From contig NZ_CP143258.1 of the NCBI RefSeq assembly GCF_036320655.1, positions 1,240,001 to 1,304,000 of the forward strand: 64,000 nt of DNA, written 5' to 3'. Positions 8,917 to 17,611 of this stretch are shown one piece after another. The notes beneath the pieces are model-generated. The model had not been told where the DNA came from. It ran no database searches and saw only the letters and a program-made list of their open reading frames with translations. Source of the stretch: Porphyromonas pogonae (lineage in GTDB: Bacteria > Bacteroidota > Bacteroidia > Bacteroidales > Porphyromonadaceae). The position numbers and the translations under genes are program-made. Each line of letters starts with the position of its first letter. Within the stretch, counting starts at the first letter, position 1.

Positions 8917-9909
8917 ATGAAAAGGATTAATCATAGATACTACTCATCCCTTCTTCTGCTTTTATTTCTGACAGTCGCTCAAGGTGCGAAAGCTCAGAAC
9001 TTATCTATCCAAGCAAAGATAGACAGAGACCAGATAAAAGTAGGAGAGCAGGCTGTAATAGATATAACGGTACGTACCGGTGACTTGGCTAAGACTAAAC
9101 TGTTTTTGCCGGAGGATTCTACCGTGCGTCACTTTGAAGTATTGCAGTTTGCTCCGGTAGATACCATTGATATTGACGGAAGAGTCAAAGAGGTAAAAAT
9201 GAAAATGCTCATTACTTCTTTTGACTCCGTAGAGCTTGTAACGATACCGCCTATCACGGTGCAAGCAGGAACCCTGCAAGCAAAGTCGAATAGTCTTGTG
9301 CTCAAAGTACTGCAACCTGATGTCGATATGCAGCACCCCGAGAAATTCAAGGATATTAAGAAACCGTGGAAGGTGCCTTATACTTTGAAGGATATACTGA
9401 TACTGGTATATGGTAATCCTATTAGTTGGGTAATCATAGCTCTGCTATTGGCTCTCATGATATGGTATGAAAGTCGTGGGTATAAGTTGAAGCGTGAAAA
9501 GTCGGAGGCACCACAGATCAATCCTCTCATCCCTCCTATAGAAAGAGCTCTTACCGCACTTACAGTCCTCTCGAAGGAAAAATTGCCGGAGAGTGGTCAG
9601 TATAAACTTTATTATACTAAAATGACAGACATCCTCAGACACTACATAGAAGAGGTAAAGCATGTGTCTGTAATGGAGATGACTTCAACAGAATTGATCG
9701 ATTACATAGAGCTACTGGGGCATCAAGATCTCACTACAAAGCTGAAAAGAATACTCAAAACAGCTAACTTGGCAAAGTTTGCCAATTATAAGTCTTTGCC
9801 CGATGAAGACAGACTGTCTATGGTATTAGCAGTAGACTTTATACGCACAGCAAATGCGGAATGGGTTAAATCCGAAGGCGACACTGCGGAAGAAAGGAGT
9901 GAAGCATGA
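8917..9909 (+). CDS. exported single-pass membrane protein between DUF58 and batA
   Basis: A 330-residue protein of the Bat operon. It has a signal peptide (about 1-26, ending AKAQ), a periplasmic beta-rich region (27 to about 155) resembling the BatD Ig-like N-terminus (KVGEQAVIDITVRTGDL), one transmembrane helix at about 168-187 and a helical cytoplasmic tail. The layout mirrors BatD in miniature: Ig-like region, helix, cytoplasmic four-helix tail. It may therefore be a BatD relative. Its stop overlaps batA by 4 bp, so it belongs to the operon. The precise function is not known to me. Confidence 0.8.
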   Translation: MKRINHRYYSSLLLLLFLTVAQGAKAQNLSIQAKIDRDQIKVGEQAVIDITVRTGDLAKTKLFLPEDSTVRHFEVLQFAPVDTIDIDGRVKEVKMKMLITSFDSVELVTIPPITVQAGTLQAKSNSLVLKVLQPDVDMQHPEKFKDIKKPWKVPYTLKDILILVYGNPISWVIIALLLALMIWYESRGYKLKREKSEAPQINPLIPPIERALTALTVLSKEKLPESGQYKLYYTKMTDILRHYIEEVKHVSVMEMTSTELIDYIELLGHQDLTTKLKRILKTANLAKFANYKSLPDEDRLSMVLAVDFIRTANAEWVKSEGDTAEERSEA

Positions 9910-10889
9910 CGTTTTTGCATCCCAAGCTGTTATTTTTGTTGCTGATTATACCATTGCTCATTGCTTGGTATATCTATAGAATAAACAAAACACACCCAAC
10001 GCTACTCATTTCTTCCATGAAATCACTGGACAAAATGGGTGGCGGTTTACGTGCATATTTGAGACATGCTCTTTTCGTATTGCGTACATTAGCTATTGCT
10101 GCTATCATTATTGCGATAGCTCGTCCGCAGAGTTCCAATAGCTGGAGCAAAGACAGCGTGGAGGGCATTGATATTATGTTGGCTTTGGATATCTCCGGTA
10201 GTATGCAAGCGATGGATCTCAAACCCAATCGTCTCGAAGCTGCACTTGGAGTGGCGCAAACTTTTATCAACAACCGCCCCAACGATAATATAGGCTCGGT
10301 AATATTTGCCGGTGAAACTTTTACTTTGTGTCCGCTTACTACGGATCATGCCGTACTCTTAAATAGAATGCAGGATATTCATATCGGCATGCTGGAAGAC
10401 GGTACTGCTATAGGAGTAGGACTTGCTACATCGGTAAACCGTCTTAAAAACAGTAAAGCTAAAAGTAAAGTAATTATCCTCCTTACTGACGGCTCCAACA
10501 ACCGAGGAGACATCACTCCGAATATGGGAGCTAAACTGGCTCAAACATTCGGCATCAGAGTATACACTATAGGTGTAGGTACGCGTGGTGAAGCCCCTTA
10601 TCCTATTCCCACAGCTTTTGGAACGCGTATTCAGATGGTTCCCGTCGATATAGACGAACCCACTCTTAAGAATATAGCCGAAGTCAGTGGTGGCAAATAT
10701 TTCCGAGCTGTAGATAACAAAAGCTTGGAATCAATCTATCAAGAGATCGATAAGCTGGAGAAGACCAAACTCTCCACACAGAGTTTTCAGGTACATCACG
10801 AAGAATACTTTATTTTTGCTTTGATAGCATTTATTCTGCTGCTCTTGGAGTTCATTCTTCGCAACACATATTTAAGAACTAACCCGTGA
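9906..10889 (+). CDS. batA: BatA, von Willebrand A membrane protein
   Basis: A 327-residue inner-membrane protein of the Bacteroides aerotolerance (Bat) system. Two N-terminal hydrophobic helices (about 5-22 and 55-75) are followed by a VWA domain with a complete MIDAS motif, DISGSM (about residues 97-102), and the second MIDAS threonine in EDGTAIGVGLA. The C-terminal helix is at about 302-320. BatA and BatB are thought to interact with BatC/E TPR proteins in the periplasm and support oxygen or stress tolerance. It overlaps its neighbours on both sides by 4 bp. Confidence 0.94.
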   Translation: MTFLHPKLLFLLLIIPLLIAWYIYRINKTHPTLLISSMKSLDKMGGGLRAYLRHALFVLRTLAIAAIIIAIARPQSSNSWSKDSVEGIDIMLALDISGSMQAMDLKPNRLEAALGVAQTFINNRPNDNIGSVIFAGETFTLCPLTTDHAVLLNRMQDIHIGMLEDGTAIGVGLATSVNRLKNSKAKSKVIILLTDGSNNRGDITPNMGAKLAQTFGIRVYTIGVGTRGEAPYPIPTAFGTRIQMVPVDIDEPTLKNIAEVSGGKYFRAVDNKSLESIYQEIDKLEKTKLSTQSFQVHHEEYFIFALIAFILLLLEFILRNTYLRTNP

Positions 10890-11917
10890 TGAAACTGCAT
10901 TTCTATAATCCCGAATATTTTTACCTGTTACTACTCGTGATACCACTTGTGGTGATTTGGTTCTACGCATATTATAAAAGAAGATCGCTGCAACGCAAGT
11001 TCGCTGAGGTGAAGATGCTCAAGCTGCTCAAGCCCGAAGCTTCTGCTAAAAGACGAATGCTCAGAGGCAGTTTGCTCATACTGGCTATTTGTTTTCTTAT
11101 CATAGTACTGGCACGTCCGCAGATACCCGGAGGTTCGCAAACGCCTGAAGACCAAAAAGGCATTGAAGCCATGATCTGTTTGGATATTTCCAATTCTATG
11201 TTGAGCCAAGACTTAGCGCCTAATAGACTTAAGTTCTCCAAGCAAGTCCTAACGCGTTTGTTGGACAAGATGGCCGGAGATAAGGTGGGGTTGATTGTCT
11301 TTGCTGGCAATGCATACACACAGATACCTATTACCACGGATTTATCTGCGGCCAAAGAGTTGCTTGGCGATATCGATCCCTATATGGTATCTACCCAAGG
11401 TACTGCCATTGGCCAGTCGATCAGTTTAGCTACCAAGTCATTTTCTTCCAATAAAGATATCGGTAAGGCTATCATAGTACTCACCGATGGCGAGAATCAT
11501 GAGGATGATGCTATAGGTGCAGCTAAAGAGGCTTTTGGGAAAAATATCAAAGTTAACGTAATTGGTATAGGCACACCTGAAGGTGGTCCCATCCCTTACG
11601 ATAATAACTATCTCAAAGACGAAAACGGTAATGTGGTGATCACGAAGTTCAACGAACAAATGTGTAGGCAAATAGCAGAGGCCGGTGACGGTATTTTTAT
11701 CACGGGGCAGAATGCTTCGTCTATAGCCGAGAGTCTTATCACCCAACTTGATAAGTTGCCCAAAGCCAATGTTTCCCTCAATGCACCTACAGGTTATATA
11801 GAATTATACGAGCGGTTTGCACAGATCGCTTTGATCCTGCTTATCATCGAATTCTTTATCCAAGAACGTAAAAGCAGATTTCTTAGAAAACATAATATAT
11901 TCAAGGATGAAAAGTAA
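10886..11917 (+). CDS. batB: BatB, von Willebrand A membrane protein
   Basis: A 343-residue paralogue of BatA with the same layout: N-terminal helices at about 9-26 and 57-74, VWA domain with MIDAS DISNSM (about 100-105) and TQGTAIGQSIS, and a C-terminal helix near 315-330. The 4-bp overlap with batA and the 11-bp overlap with batC point to tight translational coupling. BatA and BatB probably arose by duplication, and the arrangement is the usual one in Bacteroidetes. Confidence 0.94.
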   Translation: MMKLHFYNPEYFYLLLLVIPLVVIWFYAYYKRRSLQRKFAEVKMLKLLKPEASAKRRMLRGSLLILAICFLIIVLARPQIPGGSQTPEDQKGIEAMICLDISNSMLSQDLAPNRLKFSKQVLTRLLDKMAGDKVGLIVFAGNAYTQIPITTDLSAAKELLGDIDPYMVSTQGTAIGQSISLATKSFSSNKDIGKAIIVLTDGENHEDDAIGAAKEAFGKNIKVNVIGIGTPEGGPIPYDNNYLKDENGNVVITKFNEQMCRQIAEAGDGIFITGQNASSIAESLITQLDKLPKANVSLNAPTGYIELYERFAQIALILLIIEFFIQERKSRFLRKHNIFKDEK

Positions 11918-12656
11918 ACATGTTATATATCTTTTAATATTGTTCTTGGTCCCTTGTAGCTTGATGGCGCAAGGAGCAAAGACTGATACTCGTAAAGGGA
12001 ATAAACTGTTTAAGAAGAATTCCTTTACGCAGTCAGAGATACGTTATCGCAAAGCTTTACAAAAAGACAGCTTATCCTCAGCTGCCAAGTTTGGCTTGGC
12101 TGATGCTCTATATAAACAGAATAAGCAGGATGAGGCTATCAATTACTACTCTTCATTGGCAGAAAATCCTACACTCTCCCCTGAGAAGAAGGCGGATGTG
12201 ATGCACAATATGGGCAACATCTATATGCACAAGAAGGACTATGCCAAGAGTGTTGAAGCCTATAAACAGTCATTGAAACTCAATCCTGATGACAACGATA
12301 CGAGATACAACTATGTTTTGGCTCGTAATCTGCTGAAACAACAGCAGCAGCAACAACAACAAAATAACCAGAACAAGGACAATAATAAGGATAACAAAGA
12401 CAAGAATAAAGATCAAAACAAGGATCAGCAACAGAACAATAAAGATCAGGACAAGAAAGACGACAAGCAAGACAAGGAGAAAAAAGATAATAATCAATCT
12501 CAAGGTAACCCTGAGCAACAAGAGATGAGTAAGCAACAAGCGGAGCAGATACTCAATGCTTACAAGCAGGACGAGGATAATACTCGGGAGAAAATAGAAA
12601 AAGCTAAGAAAGAAAAAGCTCAGCAAGCCAATACTAGAATAAAAAAGAAGTGGTAG
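11907..12656 (+). CDS. batC: BatC, periplasmic TPR protein with Gln/Asn/Lys-rich tail
   Basis: A 249-residue exported TPR protein. The signal peptide covers about 1-21 (ending LMAQ). Two to three TPR repeats follow (about 25-145; FGLADALYKQNKQDEAI, MHNMGNIYMHKKDYAKSVEA). From about residue 148 to 222 the chain is almost wholly Q, N, K and D, typical of BatC. It starts inside the 3' end of batB (11-bp overlap). It is presumed to bind BatB and BatE in the periplasm. The tail is so biased that length variation between strains is likely. Confidence 0.9.
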   Translation: MKSKHVIYLLILFLVPCSLMAQGAKTDTRKGNKLFKKNSFTQSEIRYRKALQKDSLSSAAKFGLADALYKQNKQDEAINYYSSLAENPTLSPEKKADVMHNMGNIYMHKKDYAKSVEAYKQSLKLNPDDNDTRYNYVLARNLLKQQQQQQQQNNQNKDNNKDNKDKNKDQNKDQQQNNKDQDKKDDKQDKEKKDNNQSQGNPEQQEMSKQQAEQILNAYKQDEDNTREKIEKAKKEKAQQANTRIKKKW

Positions 12657-12663
12657 AAAAAGC

Positions 12664-14496
12664 ATGGTAAAGAGAAGTCATCACATATTATACGGTTTGT
12701 TCGTGTTGCATTTGATTGCCTGCACAGCATTGAATGCACAAGTTTCGTTCAAAGTACAGGCTCCCCCGAGTGTAGCCATGGGCGAAAGGTTTCAGATTGT
12801 TTTTGTTGCCGAGGGTGGTAGAGGTACAGATTTCAATGCACCCTCTTTCTCCGGTTTTGATGTCTTATTCGGACCGGCAATAGCCACAAGTTCCTCAATC
12901 CAGATTGTAAACGGTCGCACCTCTTCCAGCACAAGCAATAGCTATACCTATACGCTCATGCCGCAGAAAGAAGGTGTGTTCAATATCGGTGAAGCATCCA
13001 TCCGTATCAAGGGTGATAAGTACACCACTTCACCATTCAAGATCAAAGTACTTCCCTCCGGTGCAGGTAGCTCGGCTTCGTCGTCAGGCGGAGGTAATGT
13101 CAATGGTGCAGCCAATACTCCTTCGCTCAATAGCAATAATCTCTTTTACCGAGCTATTGTAAGTAAGACCAAGGTATATGAGCAGGAAGCCATAGCAGTT
13201 ACTTTCAAGCTCTTTGTCAATGCCAATATAGGCATACGCCAACTCGAAGACCTCAAAATGCCAGAGTACGATGGTTTCATCTCACAGACCGTAGATGATA
13301 AAGATAAATCACAACTCAATCTTGAGACATACAATGGGCGCAACTACAGAACGGCTGTAATACAGCAGGTGATTCTATTCCCTCAAAAATCAGGAAGACT
13401 TGTTATCCCTGCCGGTATGATAGAGTTAGGCCTTGCACTACCGCCCGATGATGATGATATAGATCCGTTCTTTGCCAGCCCCATACTCGTCAAAAGAAAA
13501 CTGTATACTTCTCCTGTTGCTATTGATGTACAGGCTTTGCCCACGGCAGGCAAGCCGTCCAGTTTCAATGGTGCAGTAGGCTCTTACGGCTTGAAAGCCG
13601 AGATCACCAGCGGAGAGCCAAAAACCAATGAGTCGCTTATCTTAAGGCTTACTATTACAGGTAAAGGAAATATTAAATTAGTATCCAATCCTAAAGTAAG
13701 TTTCCCGTCAGAATTTGAAGTGTTTGATCCCAAAGTCGAAAATCAGCTCAATGTTGGTGGCGGAAGTGTTACGGGTACTAAGACTATAGAGTACTATGCC
13801 GTACCTCGACAAACCGGAAAATTCACCATACCACCGATTGAATTTTCTTATTTTGATCCTACCGACGCCAGATATAAAACGATCAAAAGCAATCCTTTCG
13901 AACTTAATGTGGCTAAGGGCAAAAGCTCTACAAGTGTGATTAGCTCTTCATCCAACAAGGAAGATGTAAAACTTCTCAATCAAGACATCCGCTATCTTAA
14001 GAAAAATCAGGGAAAGAGTACACTTGACGGATTAGAGTTTTCCCGTAGCAATGGCTATGTGGCTGTCTATTTGCTATTGCTGCTGATCAGTCTCATTGTC
14101 CTTTTTGTATTGAGAAAACAGATTGCCCTCAATGCCGATATTGTGGATCTCCGACACCGCAAGGCCAATAAGGTTGCAGTGAAGCGCCTCAAACAGTCTG
14201 ATGTTTATAAAAGAGCAGGCAAGGAAGATGAGTTTTACAATGAAATACTCCAAGCTTTATGGGGTTATTTGGGTGATAAATTCAAGTTGCCACTATCACT
14301 CCTCAACAGGGATAATATCCGCCAGGCTTTGATGGAAAAAGGTATTGACCAAGAAACGTCAGGCGAACTTCTAGGCATTATAGATCAAGCGGAGTTTGCA
14401 CGCTATGCACCTTCCGGAGACAAAGGAGCTATGGATGACCTTTACAGCCATACAGCTGAGATTATTGGTAAAATAGAAAATTTCAAAACAAAGTAA
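12664..14496 (+). CDS. batD: BatD, large exported membrane-anchored protein
   Basis: A 610-residue BatD/DUF4381-related protein. The signal peptide is about 1-27 (ending LNAQ). Several Ig-like beta domains fill about 28-420; the first begins SFKVQAPPSVAMGERF and is interrupted by a Ser/Gly-rich linker near 137-150. One transmembrane helix lies at about 463-483, and the cytoplasmic tail carries a conserved helical region (LLNRDNIRQALMEKGID, AEFARYAPSGD). Length and architecture are typical for the family. It lies 7 bp after batC and 9 bp before batE. Confidence 0.93.
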   Translation: MVKRSHHILYGLFVLHLIACTALNAQVSFKVQAPPSVAMGERFQIVFVAEGGRGTDFNAPSFSGFDVLFGPAIATSSSIQIVNGRTSSSTSNSYTYTLMPQKEGVFNIGEASIRIKGDKYTTSPFKIKVLPSGAGSSASSSGGGNVNGAANTPSLNSNNLFYRAIVSKTKVYEQEAIAVTFKLFVNANIGIRQLEDLKMPEYDGFISQTVDDKDKSQLNLETYNGRNYRTAVIQQVILFPQKSGRLVIPAGMIELGLALPPDDDDIDPFFASPILVKRKLYTSPVAIDVQALPTAGKPSSFNGAVGSYGLKAEITSGEPKTNESLILRLTITGKGNIKLVSNPKVSFPSEFEVFDPKVENQLNVGGGSVTGTKTIEYYAVPRQTGKFTIPPIEFSYFDPTDARYKTIKSNPFELNVAKGKSSTSVISSSSNKEDVKLLNQDIRYLKKNQGKSTLDGLEFSRSNGYVAVYLLLLLISLIVLFVLRKQIALNADIVDLRHRKANKVAVKRLKQSDVYKRAGKEDEFYNEILQALWGYLGDKFKLPLSLLNRDNIRQALMEKGIDQETSGELLGIIDQAEFARYAPSGDKGAMDDLYSHTAEIIGKIENFKTK

Positions 14497-14505
14497 ATCT
14501 GTGCA

Positions 14506-15363
14506 ATGTCAAATATTCATAAATATCTCATAAGTTTTATTGTTCTGCTGTGCAGCTATAGTATTGCTTCGGCTCAAGATTCACTTGTTATCAAACCCAA
14601 ATCGGCAGACACTACCTCTCTGGAAAAGACAGGTGATAAAGCACTCAAAGAAGTCAATCTTCAAGGCGATCCTGTCGATCTCTACAATAAGAAGGACTAT
14701 GACTCTGCTGCTGCCATTTATGAGCATCTCATCCAGACCAAAGGGGGGTATTCATCCTATTACTACAATCTTGGCAATTGTTTCTATCGGTTAGGTAAAA
14801 TGGGTCCTGCAATACTCAACTATGAGAGAGCGCTTCTGCTTGATCCTATGGACAATGATATCAAGGACAACTTGCGCATGGCTCAACTCAAAACCATAGA
14901 CAAGATTACTCCGGGCGATACTTTCTTCGGCAATCTGTGGAATACTCTTAGCTTTTCTATCACGCTATTTACCCTGAATATATTAGGTGTTGTTTTCTTT
15001 GCTGTTTTTCTGGGAGGAGTTGTATATTATTTTCTGGCTCGTACTTCTGGTAAAAAGAAACTTGGTTTTTATATCGCTGTTATCAGCCTCATTCTTTGCA
15101 TCCTATTCAATATGATGGGTACGCACCAAAGATCACAATATACCGATGCTTACAATGAAGCCATTATCATGGAGGGTAGGGTGAGTGTACGCAGCACGCC
15201 TGACACCAATGGTACTGTAGTATTCAATATACACGAAGGTACCAAAGTAAAGATCACGGGCGAGGAGATCAATAATTGGTATCCTATTAAAATAGAAGAC
15301 GGTAAGCAGGGCTGGTTGGAAAAATCCTATATGGAAATTATCAATAATAACGAACCTCAATAA
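14506..15363 (+). CDS. batE: BatE, TPR protein with SH3-like tail
   Basis: A 285-residue protein with a signal peptide (about 1-23, ending ASAQ), a TPR region (about 50-130; YYYNLGNCFYRLGKMGPAILNYERALLLDP), two transmembrane helices (about 147-175 and 185-205) and a C-terminal bacterial SH3-like domain (about 220-280; GRVSVRSTPDTNGTVVFNIHEGTKVKI). This is the standard BatE layout and it closes the operon; the next gene begins 10 bp on. Confidence 0.92.
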   Translation: MSNIHKYLISFIVLLCSYSIASAQDSLVIKPKSADTTSLEKTGDKALKEVNLQGDPVDLYNKKDYDSAAAIYEHLIQTKGGYSSYYYNLGNCFYRLGKMGPAILNYERALLLDPMDNDIKDNLRMAQLKTIDKITPGDTFFGNLWNTLSFSITLFTLNILGVVFFAVFLGGVVYYFLARTSGKKKLGFYIAVISLILCILFNMMGTHQRSQYTDAYNEAIIMEGRVSVRSTPDTNGTVVFNIHEGTKVKITGEEINNWYPIKIEDGKQGWLEKSYMEIINNNEPQ

Positions 15364-15373
15364 TATTTAACCA

Positions 15374-16111
15374 ATGCCTTTAAGTTTTTTGGACCGATTT
15401 GTTCAGCATGAAAAAGAACTCTTTGAGTTTCTCAACAGCCACCACACCCCATATTGGGATGCTTTTATGTATCTTATCTCCAATAAGTGGGCTTGGGTGG
15501 GCATCATCATTGCATTTCTTTATTTTATTTTTTATAAAAGAGCAACGAAGGAAGCTGTATTTCTTCTCATCGGTATGGCTCTTTGCATCCTTATTTGTGA
15601 CCAGCTGAGCTCTCATTTGGCCAAGCCGTTTTTTGCCCGCTTACGACCTACACATTTTCCCGGTGTAAGCGATAGTGTAAGCGTTGTATATGGATATAGA
15701 GGCGGTAAGTACGGTTTCTTTTCCGGACATGCCTCCAATTTCTTTGCATATGCTTTGTATACCTCACTTATTTATAAGAACAGACTTTATACCATTATTA
15801 TCTTTACTATTACCGCTATTATAGCCTATAGTCGTATTTATTTGGGCGTACATTTTGTCTCGGATATTGTAGTAGGGATGATCGTTGGTTTGGCTGTAGG
15901 ATATCTTGTATATCGTATTTATTTATGGATGCGTTATATGTGGATCACACCGTATGAGAAAAATACGGGAAAAGTATTCTCTCATGGTATTAAGTTGTGG
16001 AACTATTCCCTCATCCTATTTATGGTGTTTTTACTTACCGTGTCAGCTCAGATAGCTCAGATAACGGGTACTTTCATCGAACAGCCCAAACTGGAATACA
16101 TCAAGAAGTAA
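15374..16111 (+). CDS. PAP2-superfamily membrane phosphatase
   Basis: A 245-residue integral membrane phosphatase of the PAP2 family, acting on lipid-linked phosphates such as undecaprenyl pyrophosphate, phosphatidate or lipid A. The three signature motifs are present: KPFFARLRP (motif 1), GHASNFFAYA in the SGHA motif (motif 2, with catalytic His), and SRIYLGVHFVSD (motif 3, with His and Asp). About six hydrophobic helices are visible. It lies 10 bp after batE, so it is probably on the Bat transcript. Substrate is undetermined; LpxE-, BcrC- and PgpB-type activities are all possible. Confidence 0.9.
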   Translation: MPLSFLDRFVQHEKELFEFLNSHHTPYWDAFMYLISNKWAWVGIIIAFLYFIFYKRATKEAVFLLIGMALCILICDQLSSHLAKPFFARLRPTHFPGVSDSVSVVYGYRGGKYGFFSGHASNFFAYALYTSLIYKNRLYTIIIFTITAIIAYSRIYLGVHFVSDIVVGMIVGLAVGYLVYRIYLWMRYMWITPYEKNTGKVFSHGIKLWNYSLILFMVFLLTVSAQIAQITGTFIEQPKLEYIKK

Positions 16112-16200
16112 ACTATCTGCTTCTCTGATGCAGGCAGTACAGATCCTGCCATTGCAGTCCCCATGTAGGACTTATTCTTAGGAGTGTGATGACCAAAAGC

Positions 16201-16239
16201 AAATAAACACAAAGGAGTTTATATCCTTTGTGTTTATTT
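16201..16239 (+). terminator. terminator after the Bat operon and PAP2 gene
   Basis: Perfect 16-bp inverted repeat (16201-16216 with 16224-16239) around a 7-base loop, AT-rich at the base so that the stem itself ends in a T-run. Confidence 0.75.
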
Positions 16240-16273
16240 GTTATATGGAGTTGGCTCTCGCTTTTGACTTTTT

Positions 16274-16460
16274 GAGACCGTTGCATAGCAGGCCAATTGC
16301 TTCGTTGCTTGCGAGATTCGCGCTTGGTCATTTACCTGAAGTAAACTCCCTGTGCACTCACTCTTAGCGCCTTGCACTTTACCTACTCTGCCCGATCAAA
16401 GTGTCTTTTGTCGGCTTTGCCTCCAAAATCCACGAGATTGTTGACTTTTGCAACAGTCTC
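16274..16460 (+). mobile_element. 187-bp MITE, copy 1
   Basis: One of five near-identical elements. The ends are GAGACCGTTGCA and its near complement TGCAACAGTCTC, and flanking TTTTT (16269-16273 and 16461-16465) forms a 5-bp target duplication. The right end also contains an internal inverted repeat, so it can fold into a 10-bp hairpin. There is no transposase. Other copies: 43085-43271 (inverted), 47746-47932, 55442-55628, 56705-56893. Confidence 0.9.
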
Positions 16461-16745
16461 TTTTTATGATGTGATATATCCATTCCCTTTTTTGTATCTG
16501 TCTGCTTGTCAATAAGTCATTATTATTGCTTTTCTCCTGTCGATTTGATAATCAGGCTGATTGCTGTTTCTTATAATTGTATTTTGTAAGTTATTCATAA
16601 TGTATTAACTAAATTATTGAAGGATAATATTTTTTTTCATAAACGTTATCACAATACTTTTTAGAAGTGCAATTATGAATATCTACACAGGGTAGTATCT
16701 CTTACGCAGATATAATAATAAGATTGTATGAAGGTGAAAATGCTT

Positions 16746-16884
16746 CAGTTGAGACATCGCCTTGTTTTAACTAAAGTATTGTTGTGTCTTAACTAAAATG
16801 TTTTTATGTTTTAGTTAAAATACAGAAACATTTTAACTAAAGTACAGAGGTGTTTTAACTGAAATACAAGCCCGTTTCAACTGT
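16746..16884 (-). repeat. 22-bp-period array 2 (7 units, TAGTTA/TAACTA core)
   Basis: Cores lie at 16746 (CAGTTG), 16768, 16790 (both TAACTA), 16812 (TAGTTA), 16834 (TAACTA), 16856 (TAACTG) and 16878 (CAACTG), all exactly 22 bp apart. The outermost units are the most diverged, a common sign of decay at array edges. Strand is given as minus because the promoter-like sequence at 17179-17210 points towards it from the right. Between cores, 6-7 bases vary freely. Confidence 0.85.
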
Positions 16885-17178
16885 GATATAATTGAAGGAG
16901 AGTATAGAATTGTGATATGAGAAATGCAGGACACTCTTTTCTAGGCAACGAGGGGGGATAGGATATGCAAGGAGTAAATTATAGGTCAATCAGACTAATA
17001 GTTTAACGAAGTATAAGGTATGCAAAGCTTTTGCGCAATTAAAGATGTGTGATGGCAGAGCTGTCAGTTGAAGTCGTTTACACCCAGCCTGGAATTTTAC
17101 TCTTATACAATTATTTATCATAGTATTATTAGTCCGCATATATTTGTTTTTGGAGGTCATTTGTCTTTAATTGGTTTA

Positions 17179-17210
17179 TAAAGATAATACATGACTCCCC
17201 CCTTTGTCAA
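17179..17210 (-). promoter_or_regulatory. module-2 promoter, TTG-N21-TATCTTTA
   Basis: On the minus strand: CTTGACAAAGGGG with TTG at 17210-17208, a 21-base spacer, and TATCTTTA at 17186-17179 (last base A instead of the usual G). It shares CTTGACAAAGG and GTATTAT with the module-1 and module-4 promoters. Transcription would run left, reaching array 2 after roughly 290 bases. No gene lies between. Confidence 0.6.
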
Positions 17211-17555
17211 GCCCCCTTTGAGGCAAGCTTGATGTGACTATATGAATGCTATATTGGATTTATAGGTATCATAATGTTATTTTGACTTTGTGTGGGACGT
17301 GGCTTTCTCATATAAATGCGTTGAAAAGTGTTTGCTAACGGTAGAAAGATGCAAAATGATATATTACCTCATGCCCAGAGTATTCGCATAGCATTTAATT
17401 CCCGAACATGAGTTACAGGTTAGGACGGAAGTATTGTGTGTAAAGCTAGAAGTGAGCATACGGTGGTAGAACTCAGCATTACGGATAAATATGAATCTTC
17501 AAAATAGCGGGGTTATATACTTATGATACGATACTCTCTACCGATATACAGTAAA

Positions 17556-17583
17556 GGGCGATAGCATCATCATGCTATCGCCC
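17556..17583 (-). terminator. terminator of the tricorn-like protease gene
   Basis: Perfect 11-bp inverted repeat (GGGCGATAGCA, loop of 6, TGCTATCGCCC), followed on the minus strand by TTTAC. It lies 28 bases beyond the protease stop codon. Confidence 0.8.
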
Positions 17584-17611
17584 TTACTTCTATATGTAAA
17601 ATATGGTTTTG

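Larger units (their letters stand above)
16112..17611. other. 1.5-kb gap between PAP2 and tricorn genes
   Basis: Contains terminator 16201-16239, MITE copy 1 (16274-16460), array 2 (16746-16884), the leftward promoter (17179-17210) and the protease terminator (17556-17583). The rest, including 17220-17550, is AT-rich DNA in which I see no gene. Confidence 0.6.

Noticed and set aside
12270-12665. Long minus-strand frame rich in Leu, Ile and Val
   Set aside because: It is the complement of the Gln/Asn/Lys-rich tail of batC; such low-complexity DNA is open in several frames.
16113-16331. 72-codon minus-strand frame as a gene
   Set aside because: It begins in the MITE end and reads into the Bat terminator; it is an element-borne start, not a conserved protein.
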